A stretch of DNA of 64,000 nucleotides from Desulfobulbus sp. (GCA_011051875.1 DRKI01000100.1:1-64000); one strand, 5' to 3'. Counted from the first letter of the stretch, positions 26,290 through 39,127 are shown. The notes: a model not told the origin generated them from the letters alone. Translations and numbers: made by a program.

Positions 26290-26922
26290 TCAGGTCATTT
26301 GTGCCAGGGCCAGGTGGATCTCCCGGCTGACCCAGGCATCGGTGGCGGCATAGGTGAGCTGGGCCGGGGTGAGCTGCTCCCTGGCCCAGTTGGATGTCTG
26401 GGCGGTCTTGGTGATGCGCAGGTCGAGGAGGACGGCGGCCAGGCCACGCAGGCCGTGGTTCCTGATGCCGGCTTTCCTGGCCATCCGGCCGATATCCACG
26501 AAGCCGGCCTGCCGGAAGGACGCTATCCTCTGCAGCTCGCGGATGTCGAAATCAATGGAGACGCCGGCCTTGATGATGGCGGGGTCGGAGAGGATGGCGC
26601 GCACGGGCTGCGGCAGGCCGATGGCCCTGAGCTGAAAGATCCAGACCTCCTGCTCGCCGGCAAGCTGGAGGAGCGAGGGCAGGTAGCGCTGGCCTTTCCT
26701 GAAGGCTGGCCTGGTCTCGGTGTCAAAACCGAGCAGCCGTTCGCGCCCCAGGCGCCGGGCGGCTTCCTGCACCTCCTCCCGGGTCCGGATCAGGTGGATG
26801 GGTCCGGTCCATTTCTTTATGGGCCGGGCGTTGATCTCCTCCCTGGTCATGCGGCGGTCAAAGCCGCTGCGTGCCCTGCCCGGCGGCCCTGGTGTTTTCA
26901 TGCCTGTTCGCTGCTGGTCCAT
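26290..26922 (-). CDS. 3'-5' exonuclease domain protein (RNase D-like, DEDD family)
   Basis: 210 residues from the ATG at 26922; several in-frame starts exist and none has a clear ribosome site. Exonuclease motifs are present: ExoI LLGFDTETRP (DxE), ExoII AGVSIDFDIRELQ, and ExoIII YAATDAWVSREI (Y-x3-D). There is no HRDC domain, so it is a stand-alone 3'-5' exonuclease rather than full RNase D. It lies just downstream of ureG on the same strand (69 bp), possibly read through from the urease operon. Confidence 0.88.
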   Translation of the reverse strand: MDQQRTGMKTPGPPGRARSGFDRRMTREEINARPIKKWTGPIHLIRTREEVQEAARRLGRERLLGFDTETRPAFRKGQRYLPSLLQLAGEQEVWIFQLRAIGLPQPVRAILSDPAIIKAGVSIDFDIRELQRIASFRQAGFVDIGRMARKAGIRNHGLRGLAAVLLDLRITKTAQTSNWAREQLTPAQLTYAATDAWVSREIHLALAQMT

Positions 26923-26991
26923 GCGGGCCAGGATACCGGAAGAGAGGAGAAGACGCAACCGTGGCGGCGGACGCGGAGACACGGGACCGGT

Positions 26992-27609
26992 CTACTGCTG
27001 CTCCAGCATGCCCTGGTGGTTGATGAAGGAGATGATCTCTTCCAGGCCCTGGCCGGTCTTCATGTTGGTGAAGACAAAGGGCCGGCTGCCGCGCATGCGC
27101 AGGGTGTCACGCTCCATGGTCCCGAGGCTGGCGCCGACCATGGGCGCGAGATCGATCTTGTTGATGACCAGCAGGTCGGAGCGGGTGATGGCCGGTCCGC
27201 CCTTGCGCGGGATCTTGTCGCCGGCCGCAACGTCGATGACATAGATGAACAGGTCCGCCAGTTCGGGACTGAAGGTGGCGCTCAGGTTGTCGCCGCCGGA
27301 CTCGATGAAGATCAGTTCGAGGTCCGGGAAGCGGCGGCCGAGATCCTCCATGGCGGCCAGGTTCATGGAGGCGTCCTCGCGGATGGCGGTGTGGGGACAG
27401 CCGCCGGTCTCCACGCCCATGATCCGTTCGGCCGGCAGCACGTTCCTGGTGGTGAGAAACCTGGCATCCTCCTGGGTGTAGATGTCGTTGGTGACCGCGG
27501 CCAGGGAACAGGTGGCCTGCATGGCGCGGCAGAGGGCCTCGAGCAGGGCGGTCTTGCCCGAGCCCACCGGCCCGCCGATACCCACCCGCAGGGGTTGGTT
27601 CTGGTGCAT
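26992..27609 (-). CDS. ureG: urease accessory GTPase UreG
   Basis: 205 residues, the standard length. P-loop [31 protein letters not shown] (nickel-binding CPH motif), [20 protein letters not shown] and guanine-specific VINKIDLAP. It hydrolyses GTP to drive nickel delivery to the urease active site, in complex with UreD and UreF. Last gene of the ure run. Confidence 0.97.
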   Translation of the reverse strand: MHQNQPLRVGIGGPVGSGKTALLEALCRAMQATCSLAAVTNDIYTQEDARFLTTRNVLPAERIMGVETGGCPHTAIREDASMNLAAMEDLGRRFPDLELIFIESGGDNLSATFSPELADLFIYVIDVAAGDKIPRKGGPAITRSDLLVINKIDLAPMVGASLGTMERDTLRMRGSRPFVFTNMKTGQGLEEIISFINHQGMLEQQ

Positions 27610-27651
27610 AATCGTTCTCCGCTGTGATGACTGTTCCCCCGGCTTCCATCC

Positions 27652-28344
27652 TCAGGAGCGATAGAGCCGGGTGTACTGATCCTGGTGGCGGCTGGAGGCG
27701 ATGGACAGGGCCTGGCAGGCCGAGCCGATCTCTCCGTCGGCCAGGGTCGCTGCCCGTTCCACGGCCCGGACCACCTCCGGGCCGAGCCTGAGCAGGATCT
27801 GCTGCCCTTCGCTCTGGCCCAGGGGGATGATCTTGATCCCGGCCATGACCTGGTTTTCCAGCCAGGCCCAGGCATAACCCAGGGCCGCGCGGCGCGGGCC
27901 GATCCGCCAGTGGACCGCGGCGCAGGCAAAGCCCGCCAGCTGGCAGGATTCCAACAGGTGCGGCCAGCGGTCGACCTGCTCCACCTCCAGGACCCGCAGG
28001 AGCGAGAGCAGGGCCCGGCCCCGGTTGCTTTCCTCCATGCGCAGCTCGTCGGTCTCCCGGCAGGCCCGCAGGATGTCGCACCACCGGGCCAGTACCCCTT
28101 CCTGTTCCTCCCGGCAGGCCCGGTGCATGCGCAGAAGCAGCGGCAGGTCGACCCGGGCCATACTCTCCTCGAGCAGGTCGCCGAGCCATGCGGCCAGGTC
28201 CTGCCGGTCCGTGATCCAGCCGGCCTCCACGGCCCATTCCAGTCCCTGGGAATAGCTGAAGGCACCGGTGGGCTGGCCGGGGCTCACCAGGTGCAGGAGC
28301 CGGACCAGGCCGAGCTGCTCATCCATGACGGCCATGGGGCACAT
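27652..28344 (-). CDS. ureF: urease accessory protein UreF
   Basis: 230 residues from the ATG at 28344; ATGs at 28335 and 28326 are also possible. All-helical UreF pattern: LHLVSPGQPTGAFSYSQGLEWAVEAGW near the start, LARWCDILRACRETDELRMEESNRGRAL and a C-terminal ISIASSRHQDQYTRLYRS-type end (here SIASSRHQDQYTRLYRS). It acts as adaptor between UreD and UreG during nickel insertion. It overlaps the end of ureE by about 26 bp. Confidence 0.92.
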   Translation of the reverse strand: MCPMAVMDEQLGLVRLLHLVSPGQPTGAFSYSQGLEWAVEAGWITDRQDLAAWLGDLLEESMARVDLPLLLRMHRACREEQEGVLARWCDILRACRETDELRMEESNRGRALLSLLRVLEVEQVDRWPHLLESCQLAGFACAAVHWRIGPRRAALGYAWAWLENQVMAGIKIIPLGQSEGQQILLRLGPEVVRAVERAATLADGEIGSACQALSIASSRHQDQYTRLYRS

Positions 28345-28756
28345 AGGCGCCGCCCTCGGGCTCAAAGGGCTGTTCGGAAGCGGTCACCCGCAGGCCCAAC
28401 CCTTCCAGCATCCGGTCCAGGACATGATCCCGCAGGTAGCGGATCTCGCCGCGGAGGATCTGCACCTCCGCGTGCCGGTTGCCCAGGTGGTAGCATGCCC
28501 GCGCCAGCAGCAGCGGATCATCGCTCACCACCCGCGACACCGCCTCGGTCGCACCCCGGACCCGGACCAGGACACCGTCGTCCGAGGCCAGCAGGTCACC
28601 GGGGCGCAGCACCGTGCCCCGGGGCAGGAACAGGCCGGCCTCCTCGCCCGTGTCGAGGGTCACCCGCAGCCGGCTCCTGGTCCGCTGTCGCCGGGTCATG
28701 GTGAGGGTGGCATCCTCGCGCTCCCCGTTCTCTACTTTCCGTGTCAGGCAGAGCAT
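28319..28756 (-). CDS. ureE: urease nickel metallochaperone UreE
   Basis: 145 residues from the ATG at 28756, which has AGGGA upstream; a start at 28774 would add six residues. The N-terminal peptide-binding domain (RTRSRLRVTLDTGEEAGLFLPRGTVLRPGD) and the metal domain with YHLGNRHAEVQI are typical. The C-terminus is short (PHGRHG) and lacks the long His-rich tail found in some UreE proteins, so nickel storage capacity is small. Confidence 0.93.
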   Translation of the reverse strand: MLCLTRKVENGEREDATLTMTRRQRTRSRLRVTLDTGEEAGLFLPRGTVLRPGDLLASDDGVLVRVRGATEAVSRVVSDDPLLLARACYHLGNRHAEVQILRGEIRYLRDHVLDRMLEGLGLRVTASEQPFEPEGGAYVPHGRHG

Positions 28757-28818
28757 GGCCGTCCCTGATCGCATGGTATGAATTCCGCGGGTCTCACGTG
28801 GTCGACCATTGTAGGTGG

Positions 28819-30518
<1,700 letters not shown>

Positions 30519-30522
<4 letters not shown>

Positions 30523-30836
30523 CGTTCCTCCTCCAGGGGGCCCATGACCTCGGCCCGGAAACCGTAGACCCGGCGCGCGCCGGCAAACGCCACCAGCTCC
30601 ACCTCGCGGCGCTGGCCCGGCTCGAACCGGACGGCGGTGGATGCGGCGATGTTGAGCCGGAAGCCGCGGGCCCGTTCCCGGTCAAAGGAGAGGGCCGGGT
30701 TGGTCTCGGCAAAGTGGTAGTGGGAGCCGACCTGGATGGGCCGGTCGCCGGTGTTGGCGACCTCGAGCCGCACCACGGTCCGGCCGCTGTTGATCTCGAT
30801 TTCCCCCTCGCGGGTACGTATCTCTCCTGGGATCAT
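30519..30836 (-). CDS. ureB: urease beta subunit
   Basis: 105 residues, starting [19 protein letters not shown], with the conserved [21 protein letters not shown] and [22 protein letters not shown] segments. A structural subunit of the urease trimer. It is separate from ureA, as in most proteobacteria. Confidence 0.97.
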
Positions 30837-30868
30837 GGTGTCCTCGTTATGTTCCGGGCTGACAATGG

Positions 30869-31171
<303 letters not shown>

Positions 31172-31201
31172 GGTGTTCTGTCCTCGTGCTGAAGTTGCGG
31201 T

Positions 31202-32041
31202 TCAGGTGGCCCATATCCTGGGCGGACAGGGAGGACGGCCAAGGAGCCGGGGCCTGAGCAGGCTCCAGATCTCCGCAAACAGGCTCCGCGCCTCCATGGT
31301 CGAATCTCCCAGGTACCTGGCCACCAGCAGGTCGTCGGCCAGGGTGGCGCCGGCCATGGCCCGGCCCTGTCCGGCGAGCAGGGGGCGCAGGGACTCCAGG
31401 TGATGTGGCGCCGCGCCCGTGGCCACAAGGGTAGCGCAGACCGGCAGACCACGCAGGCCGGCCGGCCGGTCCAGGTCGCGGCCCGCCCTGATCCGGAGCC
31501 GTTCCTGGAGCAGGGGACGCCCGTTCCTGGAGACGCGCAGGGTCGCGGTCAGGGCGCCGCTGTCGAAACGGGCATGGTTGACCGGCAGCCCCAGGCAGAG
31601 GATCTCCCAGCCCACGAAGGAGGCATTTCCCGCCAGCTCGATCTCGGTGGCCAGGACGGCCCGGGCACCGGGAAAGAGGATGGTCTCCTGGGGCAGCCAC
31701 TCCAGGCAGCCCTGCTCCCGGACCTGCAGCCGTTGCTCCTGCACCGCCGTGGCCCCGGCCGAACGGTAGAACTTGGTCGCGCCCGGCGTGGTGAGCAGGG
31801 CAGCGGCCTGTTCTTCCACCTGCACACCTGTGTGCAGCCGGTCGCCGCCGACCACGCCGCCCGGCGGGTGGAGGATGCAGGCGTGGCAGACCCGCGCCTC
31901 GGGATACAGGGGCCGCTGCACCACGAGCGGACCCCGGTGCCGGTTGCGGACCAGCAGGGTGCGGTCCCGGCCCGGGGCGAAGACCAGGCGCAGGCGGGCC
32001 TGCCATCCTGCTGTCTGGCGGGATTGCACAGGCGCGGTCAT
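31202..32041 (-). CDS. ureD: urease accessory protein UreD
   Basis: 279 residues. UreD/UreH hallmarks: HILHP-like [44 protein letters not shown] and [10 protein letters not shown]. It is the scaffold that binds apo-urease and UreF/UreG. The ATG overlaps the urtE stop by 4 bp (ATGA), which joins the urea transporter and urease genes into one coupled unit. Confidence 0.95.
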   Translation of the reverse strand: MTAPVQSRQTAGWQARLRLVFAPGRDRTLLVRNRHRGPLVVQRPLYPEARVCHACILHPPGGVVGGDRLHTGVQVEEQAAALLTTPGATKFYRSAGATAVQEQRLQVREQGCLEWLPQETILFPGARAVLATEIELAGNASFVGWEILCLGLPVNHARFDSGALTATLRVSRNGRPLLQERLRIRAGRDLDRPAGLRGLPVCATLVATGAAPHHLESLRPLLAGQGRAMAGATLADDLLVARYLGDSTMEARSLFAEIWSLLRPRLLGRPPCPPRIWAT

Positions 32042-32733
32042 ACGGTCAGGTACCTGCGGACCAGGTGGTCGTCGAGTTGCTCCAACCCGCCGTGGACCAC
32101 GATGCTGCCCCGGTCCATGATGGCGAACCGGTCGGCCACGGCCCGGACAAAGCGCAGCTTCTGTTCCACCAGCAGCACGGTCATGCCCATCTCGTCGATG
32201 AGCCGGGTGATGATGGCGCCGATCTCCTGGACGATGTTGGGCTGGATCCCCTCGGTGGGTTCGTCCAGGATAAGCAGTTCCGGCTCCAGGACCAGGGCCC
32301 TGCCGATGGCGAGCTGCTGCTGCTGGCCGCCGGACAGGTCCCCGCCCCGCCGGCCCTGCATCTCGGCCAGGACCGGGAAGAGCTCGAAGACGATCTCCGG
32401 GATCCCCTTTTTTTTTCGCCGGCCGGTGGCAAGACCGATCTCGAGGTTCTCCCGGACCGTGAGGCGGGAGAAGATCTGCCGGCCCTGGGGCACGTAGCCG
32501 ATGCCGAGCCCGGCGCGCTGCTCGGCCGCCGCCCGGGTCAGGTCGGTTCCCCGGAAATCGATCCGGCCCGAGGCCGGACGCAGCAGGCCCATGATACAGC
32601 CGAGCAGGGTGGTCTTGCCGACCCCGTTTCTCCCCATCAGGCAGGTGCAGCGGCCATGGGGGACATGCAGGCCCACATCACGCAGGATGTGGCTTTCGTC
32701 GTAGTATTGATGGAGATGTTCGATGCGGAGCAT
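32038..32733 (-). CDS. urtE: urea ABC transporter ATPase UrtE
   Basis: 231 residues from the ATG at 32733 (a GTG at 32739 is an alternative). LivF-type ATPase: Walker [35 protein letters not shown], signature [15 protein letters not shown] and Walker [15 protein letters not shown]. It pairs with UrtD to energise urea import. Confidence 0.95.
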   Translation of the reverse strand: MLRIEHLHQYYDESHILRDVGLHVPHGRCTCLMGRNGVGKTTLLGCIMGLLRPASGRIDFRGTDLTRAAAEQRAGLGIGYVPQGRQIFSRLTVRENLEIGLATGRRKKKGIPEIVFELFPVLAEMQGRRGGDLSGGQQQQLAIGRALVLEPELLILDEPTEGIQPNIVQEIGAIITRLIDEMGMTVLLVEQKLRFVRAVADRFAIMDRGSIVVHGGLEQLDDHLVRRYLTV

Positions 32734-32784
32734 GGTCACGTATTGGTCATGAGGCGCGTAGGCGCGGTTATCCGCGGATTGCGG

Positions 32785-33611
<827 letters not shown>

Positions 33612-33615
<4 letters not shown>

Positions 33616-34748
33616 GGCGTCTCCTCCCCCGGCGCGGCCGGCAGAATATCGGGTCGGGGACCGGTCCGGCGGGTGCGCCGGCGGAGCAGGCCGACCACAC
33701 CGTCGGGCAGGAAGAGGGTCACCAGCACGAAGAGTCCGCCCAGGCAGAAGAGCCAGGCATCCGGCATGGCAGCGGTGAGAAAACTCTTGGCATAGTTGAC
33801 CATCAGGGCCCCGACCACGGCCCCGTACAGGGTGGAGCGGCCGCCCACCGCCACCCAGATCACGATCTCGATGGAGGCCAGGGGCGAGAACTCGGTGGGG
33901 TTGATGATACCCACCTGCGGCACGTAGAGGGCGCCGGCGATCCCGGCCAGCATGGCCGAGAAGGTGAAGACCCAGAGCTTGGCGTTTTCCACCCGGTAGC
34001 CGAGAAAGCGCACCCGGTCCTCCTGGTCGCGGATGGCCCGGCAGACCCGGCCCAGGCGGGAGGCGGTGATGAATCGGCAGGCCAGGTAGCCGCCGGCCAG
34101 GGCCAGGGCCGAGGCCGTGAACAGGCCGGCGCGGGTGGTGTCGGCCTGGAGGGGAAAACCAAGGATGTCCTTGAAGTCGGTGAGGCCGTTGTTGCCGCCG
34201 AATCCCATCTCGTTGCGGAAAAAGGCGAGCATCAGGGCATAGGTCAGGGCCTGGGTCATGATGGAGAGGTAGACCCCGCCGACCCGGGAGCGGAAGGTGA
34301 ACCAGCCGAAGGTGAGCGCCAGCAGGCCCGGCACCAGGACCACCATCAGGGCTGCGAACCAGAACCAGTTGAAGCCGTGCCAGAACCAGGGCAGGTGGTG
34401 CCAGTTGAGAAAGACCATGAAGTCGGGAAGCAGCGGATTGCCATACACGCCCCGGGGCCCTATCTGGCGCATGAGATACATGCCCATGGCATAGCCGCCC
34501 AGGGCGAAGAATGCGCCGTGACCCAGGGTCAGGATGCCCAGGTAGCCCCAGACCAGGTCCACGGAGATGGCCAGGAGCGCATAGCAGAGGTACTTGCCGA
34601 CCAGGGCCATGGTATAGGTCGAGACGTAGAGGGGCGAGCCCGGGTCAAGGGCAAGGTTGGCCGCCGGCACCAGGACGGCGGCCAGAAGCAGCAGGATGAG
34701 CAGGATCCCGCCGCCGGTGTCTTTGGAGAACAGAGCTGCGCGGATCAT
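33612..34748 (-). CDS. urtC: urea ABC transporter permease UrtC
   Basis: 378 residues, LivM-type permease with about nine hydrophobic helices. UrtC-typical segments: DLVWGYLGILTLGHGAFFALGGYAMGMYLMRQIG, RNEMGFGGNNGLTDFKDILGFPL and NYAKSFLTAAMPDAWLFCLGGLFVLVTLFLP. Three bases separate it from urtB. Confidence 0.96.
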
Positions 34749-34751
34749 GGG

Positions 34752-36386
34752 TTATGCCTCGGCGCGGCCCTTCTGCGGAAACAGGCCGCTGGGACGCTTC
34801 TGGATGAAGAGGATGATGAAGACCAGGATCATGATCTTGGCCAGGACGGCGCCGGTCCAGGGTTCCATGAACTTGTTGGCCACGCCGAGGGTGAGGCCGC
34901 CGAGCAGGGTGCCCCACAGGTTGCCGACACCACCGAAGACCACCACCAGGAAGGAATCGATGATATAGGCCTGGCCCAGGTTCGGTCCCACGTTGGTGAG
35001 CTGGCTCAGTGCCACCCCGGCCATGCCGGCGATGCCCGAGCCCAGGCCGAAGGTGAGGGCGTCGACCCGGGCGGCACGCACGCCCATGGCCCTGGCCATG
35101 GCCCGGTTCTGGGCCACGGCCCGGACCTGGAGCCCCATGGCGCTCTTCTTCATGATCCAGTAGAGGCCACTGAAGACCAGGGCCGTGAAGGCAAGGATGG
35201 TGAGCCGGTTCATGGTCAGGGAGAGGACCGGGTTGACCTGGATCATGCCGCTCATCCAGGCCGGGGAGGCGACGCTGCGGTTGAGCGGCGAGAAGATGGT
35301 CCGCACCGCCTGCTGCAGGATCAGGCTGATGCCGAAGGTGGCGAGCAGGGTCTCCAGGGGGCGTCCGTAGAGGAAGCGGATCACGGTTTTCTCGATCACG
35401 ATGCCCACACCGCCGGAGACCAGGAACGCGACCGGAACCGAGAGCAGCAGGGCCAGGCCGACGGAGCCGGGCAGAAGCTGTTGCAAGACGTAGGAGGTGT
35501 AGGCGCCGAGCATGATCAGCTCGCCGTGGGCCATGTTGATGACCCCGATGACGCCAAAGGTGATGGCAAGACCGATGGCGGCCAGCACCAGCACCGAGCC
35601 CGTGCTGAGGCCGAAGAAGAGGGTCTCGGCCAGGCCGGACCAGGCGATGCGCGTCTCGATGGAGGCCAGGGTGGCGCGGGCGCGGCTACGCACCGCCTCG
35701 TCTTGTTCGTCTGCGATCAGCTGCACAAGCTCGTTGCGCACCGCCGGGTTGAGGTTGCCGTCCAGCCCGGCCAGGGCGTCCAGCCGGGTCCGGGAGTCAC
35801 TGCTGCGCAGGCCGCCGATGGCGATGGCCGTGGCCAGGGCGTCGCGGACCCGGGGGTCCTGTTCCCCGGCCCGCAGTTTTGTCAGCAGGCCGATGGAGCC
35901 CGGATCCAGGGTGCTGAGCATGGCATTGACCGCGGCCAGCCGGACCGCCGGGTCCGGATCCGTGAGGTCCAGCCGCGCCAGCACGGCCTTGATGTGTCTG
36001 CGGAGCCGGTTGTTGATGGTCACCTTGCGCAGGGCCCGCTTCCGCACCGTGCCTTCGGCGGTTCCGGAAAGGGCGCCGGTGATCCTGTAGGCGCGGCCCT
36101 GTTTTTCGGCCAGGACCAGGGCGCCGGTTTTCTTGACATGGAAGAGGCGTCCTGCCAGGAGGGCGGTCAGGATGGACCTGGCCCTGGTATCGCCGCTGTC
36201 GGCCAGCAGGTCGATGGCCTGGGCCTTGCTCTGAAAGTCGCGGGCCGCCAGCAGGGTGATGCCTTGGTCAAAGGGGGTGGCGGCCGCAGCCGGCCGGCCC
36301 GGCAGGCAGAGCAGGCAGAGCAGGACAAGCAGGGCGGCCGGCAACGGGTGCGGCCGCAGGATGCGCGGCGCATGGATAGCGGTCAT
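34752..36386 (-). CDS. urtB: urea ABC transporter permease UrtB
   Basis: 544 residues from the ATG at 36386. Like other UrtB proteins it is longer than LivH. A signal peptide (about 1-34) and a periplasmic HEAT-like region (about 35-245, with repeats such as DPAVRLAAVNAML and DPRVRDALATAIAIGGL) precede the membrane domain with LSTGSVLVLAAIGLAITFGVIGVINMAHGE. Confidence 0.95.
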   Translation of the reverse strand: MTAIHAPRILRPHPLPAALLVLLCLLCLPGRPAAAATPFDQGITLLAARDFQSKAQAIDLLADSGDTRARSILTALLAGRLFHVKKTGALVLAEKQGRAYRITGALSGTAEGTVRKRALRKVTINNRLRRHIKAVLARLDLTDPDPAVRLAAVNAMLSTLDPGSIGLLTKLRAGEQDPRVRDALATAIAIGGLRSSDSRTRLDALAGLDGNLNPAVRNELVQLIADEQDEAVRSRARATLASIETRIAWSGLAETLFFGLSTGSVLVLAAIGLAITFGVIGVINMAHGELIMLGAYTSYVLQQLLPGSVGLALLLSVPVAFLVSGGVGIVIEKTVIRFLYGRPLETLLATFGISLILQQAVRTIFSPLNRSVASPAWMSGMIQVNPVLSLTMNRLTILAFTALVFSGLYWIMKKSAMGLQVRAVAQNRAMARAMGVRAARVDALTFGLGSGIAGMAGVALSQLTNVGPNLGQAYIIDSFLVVVFGGVGNLWGTLLGGLTLGVANKFMEPWTGAVLAKIMILVFIILFIQKRPSGLFPQKGRAEA

Positions 36387-36459
36387 GGGAATCTCCGCAT
36401 CGTTTCTTGAAAGTGGCGGCCGCAGATGCGACCGCCCTGTTCCGAGTAGGTTCAGCACG

Positions 36460-37749
36460 TTATTTGCTTCCGGAGCACTTGCCGGACTTGACGTTGAAAT
36501 TGCCACAGGCAAGGGGTTCCCTCCAGTCGGCGATCAGGTCCCTGGAACCGGGCAGGTAATCTGACCAGGCGTCGCCGGCCTCCATGCCCGGGGTACGCCA
36601 GACGATCTCGAACTGGCCGTCATCCTGGATCTCGCCGATGAGCACCGGCTTGGTGATGTGGTGGTTGGGCATCATGGCCGCATAGCCGCCCGAGAGGTTG
36701 GGCACGGTGACGCCGATAATCGCCTTCTGCACCGCGTCCGGATCGGTGGTGCCGGCCTTTTCCACCGCCTTGACCCACATGTTGAAGCCGATGAAATGGG
36801 CCTCCATGGGATCATTAGTCACCCGGTTGTCGTCCTTGATGAAGGCGTGCCAGGTATCGATGAAGTCCTCGTTGATCTTGGTGTCAACGCTCATGAAGTA
36901 GTTCCATGCCGCCAGGTGGCCGACCAGGGGCTTCGTGTCAATGCCGGAGAGTTCCTCTTCGCCCACGGAGAACGCGATGACCGGGATCTTGTCGGCGGTG
37001 ATGCCCTGGTTGCCGAGTTCCTTGTAGAATGGTACGTTGGCGTCGCCGTTGATGGTGGAGACCACCGCGGTCTTCTTGCCGGCCGAGCCGAATTTCTTGA
37101 TTTCGGCGACAATGGACTGCCAGTCCGAGTAGCCAAAGGGTGTGTAGTTGATCATGATGTCCTTGTCCTTGACCCCCTTGCTTTTGAGATAGGCCTCCAG
37201 GATCTTGTTGGTGGTCCGGGGGTAGACATAGTCGGTTCCTGCCAGGACCCAGCGTTCGATGCCCATTTCGTTCATCAGGTAGTCAACGGCCGGGATCGCC
37301 TGCTGGTTGGGCGCAGCACCGGTGTAGAAGACATTCTTCGACGACTCCTCACCCTCGTACTGGACCGGGTAGAAGAGCAGGCTGTCCAGTTCCTCGAAGA
37401 CCGGCAGCACGGACTTGCGCGACACCGAGGTCCAGCAGCCGAAGACCGCAGCCACGTGATCCTTCTCGATCAGCTCCCGGGCCTTTTCAGCAAACAGTGG
37501 CCAGTTGGAGGCCGGATCGACCACCACTGCCTCCAGTTTCCTGCCCAGCAGGCCGCCCTTCCTGTTCTGCTCGTCAATGAGCATGAGCATGGTGTCCTTG
37601 AGCGTGGTCTCGCTGATGGCCATGGTGCCGGAGAGGGAATGCAGGATGCCGACCTTGATGGTGTCGTTGCCTGCGCGGGCCTGGCCCGGCGCGGTGATTC
37701 CCGCCAGCAGGAACGCTGCCAGGAGCAGGGCTGCAAATCGTGTTGTCAT
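36460..37749 (-). CDS. urtA: urea ABC transporter substrate-binding protein UrtA
   Basis: 429 residues with a signal peptide (MTTRFAALLLAAFLLAGITAPGQARA). Mature part: IKVGILHSLSGTMAISE, AVFGCWTSVSRKSVLPVFE, LLFYPVQYEGEESSKNVFYTGAAPNQQAIP and YAAMMPNHHITKPVLIGEI, all typical of UrtA rather than amino-acid binding relatives. GGAGG precedes the ATG. First gene of the urt-ure run, behind a sigma-54 promoter. Confidence 0.97.
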   Translation of the reverse strand: MTTRFAALLLAAFLLAGITAPGQARAGNDTIKVGILHSLSGTMAISETTLKDTMLMLIDEQNRKGGLLGRKLEAVVVDPASNWPLFAEKARELIEKDHVAAVFGCWTSVSRKSVLPVFEELDSLLFYPVQYEGEESSKNVFYTGAAPNQQAIPAVDYLMNEMGIERWVLAGTDYVYPRTTNKILEAYLKSKGVKDKDIMINYTPFGYSDWQSIVAEIKKFGSAGKKTAVVSTINGDANVPFYKELGNQGITADKIPVIAFSVGEEELSGIDTKPLVGHLAAWNYFMSVDTKINEDFIDTWHAFIKDDNRVTNDPMEAHFIGFNMWVKAVEKAGTTDPDAVQKAIIGVTVPNLSGGYAAMMPNHHITKPVLIGEIQDDGQFEIVWRTPGMEAGDAWSDYLPGSRDLIADWREPLACGNFNVKSGKCSGSK

Positions 37750-37828
37750 GGGTTTCCTCCTTGCATAGTGATGATGTCGGGTTGTTCCATGGCCCGGCCC
37801 CTGGCCGGGCATGTTGTCACCTGGATAC

Positions 37829-37844
37829 AGCAAGGGGTGTGCCA
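37829..37844 (-). promoter_or_regulatory. sigma-54 (RpoN) promoter of the urt-ure operon
   Basis: On the minus strand TGGCACACCCCTTGCT is an exact match to the TGGCAC-N5-TTGCT form of the -24/-12 element, with GG and GC correctly spaced. It lies about 80 bp upstream of the urtA ATG, giving an expected leader of about 65-70 nt. Sigma-54 control needs an activator such as NtrC. Confidence 0.85.
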
Positions 37845-37940
37845 GCGGAAACCGTTGCGGCGCAAGGATTCTTTTCCTGCTGTTTCACCAGGCAAACCGG
37901 GGTATCATGAAATGATACGCATGACGTCTTCTGTCGTGAG

Positions 37941-37956
37941 TTAAACATTGTTGTAA
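37941..37956 (-). promoter_or_regulatory. candidate activator site shared with the glnK-amtB upstream region
   Basis: Minus strand TTACAACAATGTTTAA, 97 bp upstream of the -24 element. It matches TTACAATAATGTTGTA upstream of glnK at 13 of 16 positions. A palindrome TACAAAATTGTA lies close by (37984-37995). The position suits an enhancer-binding protein of a sigma-54 promoter. Which protein binds is unknown. Confidence 0.45.
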
Positions 37957-38067
37957 TATGACAATTCCTGAATGTAAATTTCTGTACAAAATTGTAGGTG
38001 CATGTGGGATTGGGGGAGCAGGGGAAACAGTGGCGGTGGCAGGTGAGGCCGGCCGGGGGAGGTGCTG

Positions 38068-38547
38068 ATGACAGGGGAGCGTAAGGATAGTCCTGGCCCG
38101 AGGCTGGACAGGATGCCTGAGCAGAGACCGCCTTTTCTACGGGTCTTGAAGCGGAGCGGGCTCATGTTCTGGTCCATGGCGCCGCTCCTGGTCGGAATCA
38201 TGGGCCTGGTGGGGCTGCTGGAGACCCTGGTGACGCCGAAGATGCTGGCCACGTTCTTCCGCGGCAGGCCCGTGGCCGATACCCTGGTCGGCACCCTTGC
38301 CGGCGCCGCGGCCACCGGCAACCCGGTGGTCAGCTACCTGCTGGGCGGCGAGCTCCTGCAGCAGGGGATCTCGCTTTACGCGGTGACCGCCTTTGTTCTC
38401 TCCTGGGTGACGCTGGGGGTCATCCAGCTGCCCCTGGAGGTGGAGATGTTCGGGGTCCGTTTCATGGTCCTGCGCAACCTGCTCGCCCTGGCCGGGACCA
38501 TGCTCATCGCGGTGCTGACCGGACTCACCGTGCAGGTGCTGTCGTGA
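38068..38547 (+). CDS. permease half, UPF0718/ArsP-like family (first half)
   Basis: 159 residues with perfect GGAGGT before the ATG. After a charged N-terminus come about four hydrophobic helices with the Gly-rich segment GTLAGAAATGNPVVSYLLGG. That pattern resembles one repeat of the PF03773-type permeases, which are usually about 300-350 residues with two such repeats. Here the second half is a separate overlapping gene. Substrate unknown; family members have been linked to organoarsenical export, but nothing here proves that. It is divergent from urtA. Confidence 0.65.
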   Translation: MTGERKDSPGPRLDRMPEQRPPFLRVLKRSGLMFWSMAPLLVGIMGLVGLLETLVTPKMLATFFRGRPVADTLVGTLAGAAATGNPVVSYLLGGELLQQGISLYAVTAFVLSWVTLGVIQLPLEVEMFGVRFMVLRNLLALAGTMLIAVLTGLTVQVLS

Positions 38548-39056
38548 AGACGGAAAAAGGGCGGCAGTCCTCTGTTTTTCGGGGCCGGCTGTTCCTGCTC
38601 CTGGTGGTGCTGGCCTATCTCGTGCTCGCCTGGTACAATGCGCCGGCCGCGTTCCATGCCCTGCGCAGGGGCGGTCTGCTTCTCCTGCGGCTGCTGCCGG
38701 TCTTTGCCGTGGTCATCGGCCTGATCGCCACGGTCAACTACTTCCTGCGGCCGGCGCTGATCGTGCGCTGGCTGGGCCGGGAAAGCGGGCTGCGAGGCTG
38801 GCTGCTGGCCCTGCTGGCAGGGGTGATCAGTCACGGCCCCATGTACGCCTGGTATCCCATGGTTCGGGATCTGCGCAGTCACGGCGGCCGGGACGGCCTG
38901 GTGGTGGTCTTCCTCTTTGCCCGCTGCATCAAGGTGCCGCTTCTGCCGATCATGGTCGATTCCTTCGGTCTGCGCTTTACCCTGGTCCTCAGCGGCTATA
39001 TCCTTGCCGGTGCCCTGGTGCAGGGTTGGCTCATGGAACGGATACAGCGTAACTGA
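38544..39056 (+). CDS. permease half, UPF0718/ArsP-like family (second half)
   Basis: 170 residues; the ATG overlaps the stop of the preceding half by 4 bp (GTGA), so the pair is made together. About five helices, with LLALLAGVISHGPMYAWYPMVRDLRSHGG matching the position of GTLAGAAATGNPVVSYLLGG in the first half, and FARCIKVPLLPIMVDSFGLRFT. It probably forms a heterodimer with the first half. A frameshifted single gene is unlikely, since the second half has its own start and normal codon use. Confidence 0.62.
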   Translation: MKTEKGRQSSVFRGRLFLLLVVLAYLVLAWYNAPAAFHALRRGGLLLLRLLPVFAVVIGLIATVNYFLRPALIVRWLGRESGLRGWLLALLAGVISHGPMYAWYPMVRDLRSHGGRDGLVVVFLFARCIKVPLLPIMVDSFGLRFTLVLSGYILAGALVQGWLMERIQRN

Positions 39057-39127
39057 CCGGACTGGCGGTATGCCTGTCCGGCCATGGTTGCCGGAACCCG
39101 CAGTGGCCCGGGCAGCGGCGGCGGTGG

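Noticed and set aside
38068-39056. Single permease gene broken by a frameshift
   Set aside because: The second half has its own start codon at a 4-bp overlap, a full N-terminal charged region and complete helices, so two genes are more likely.
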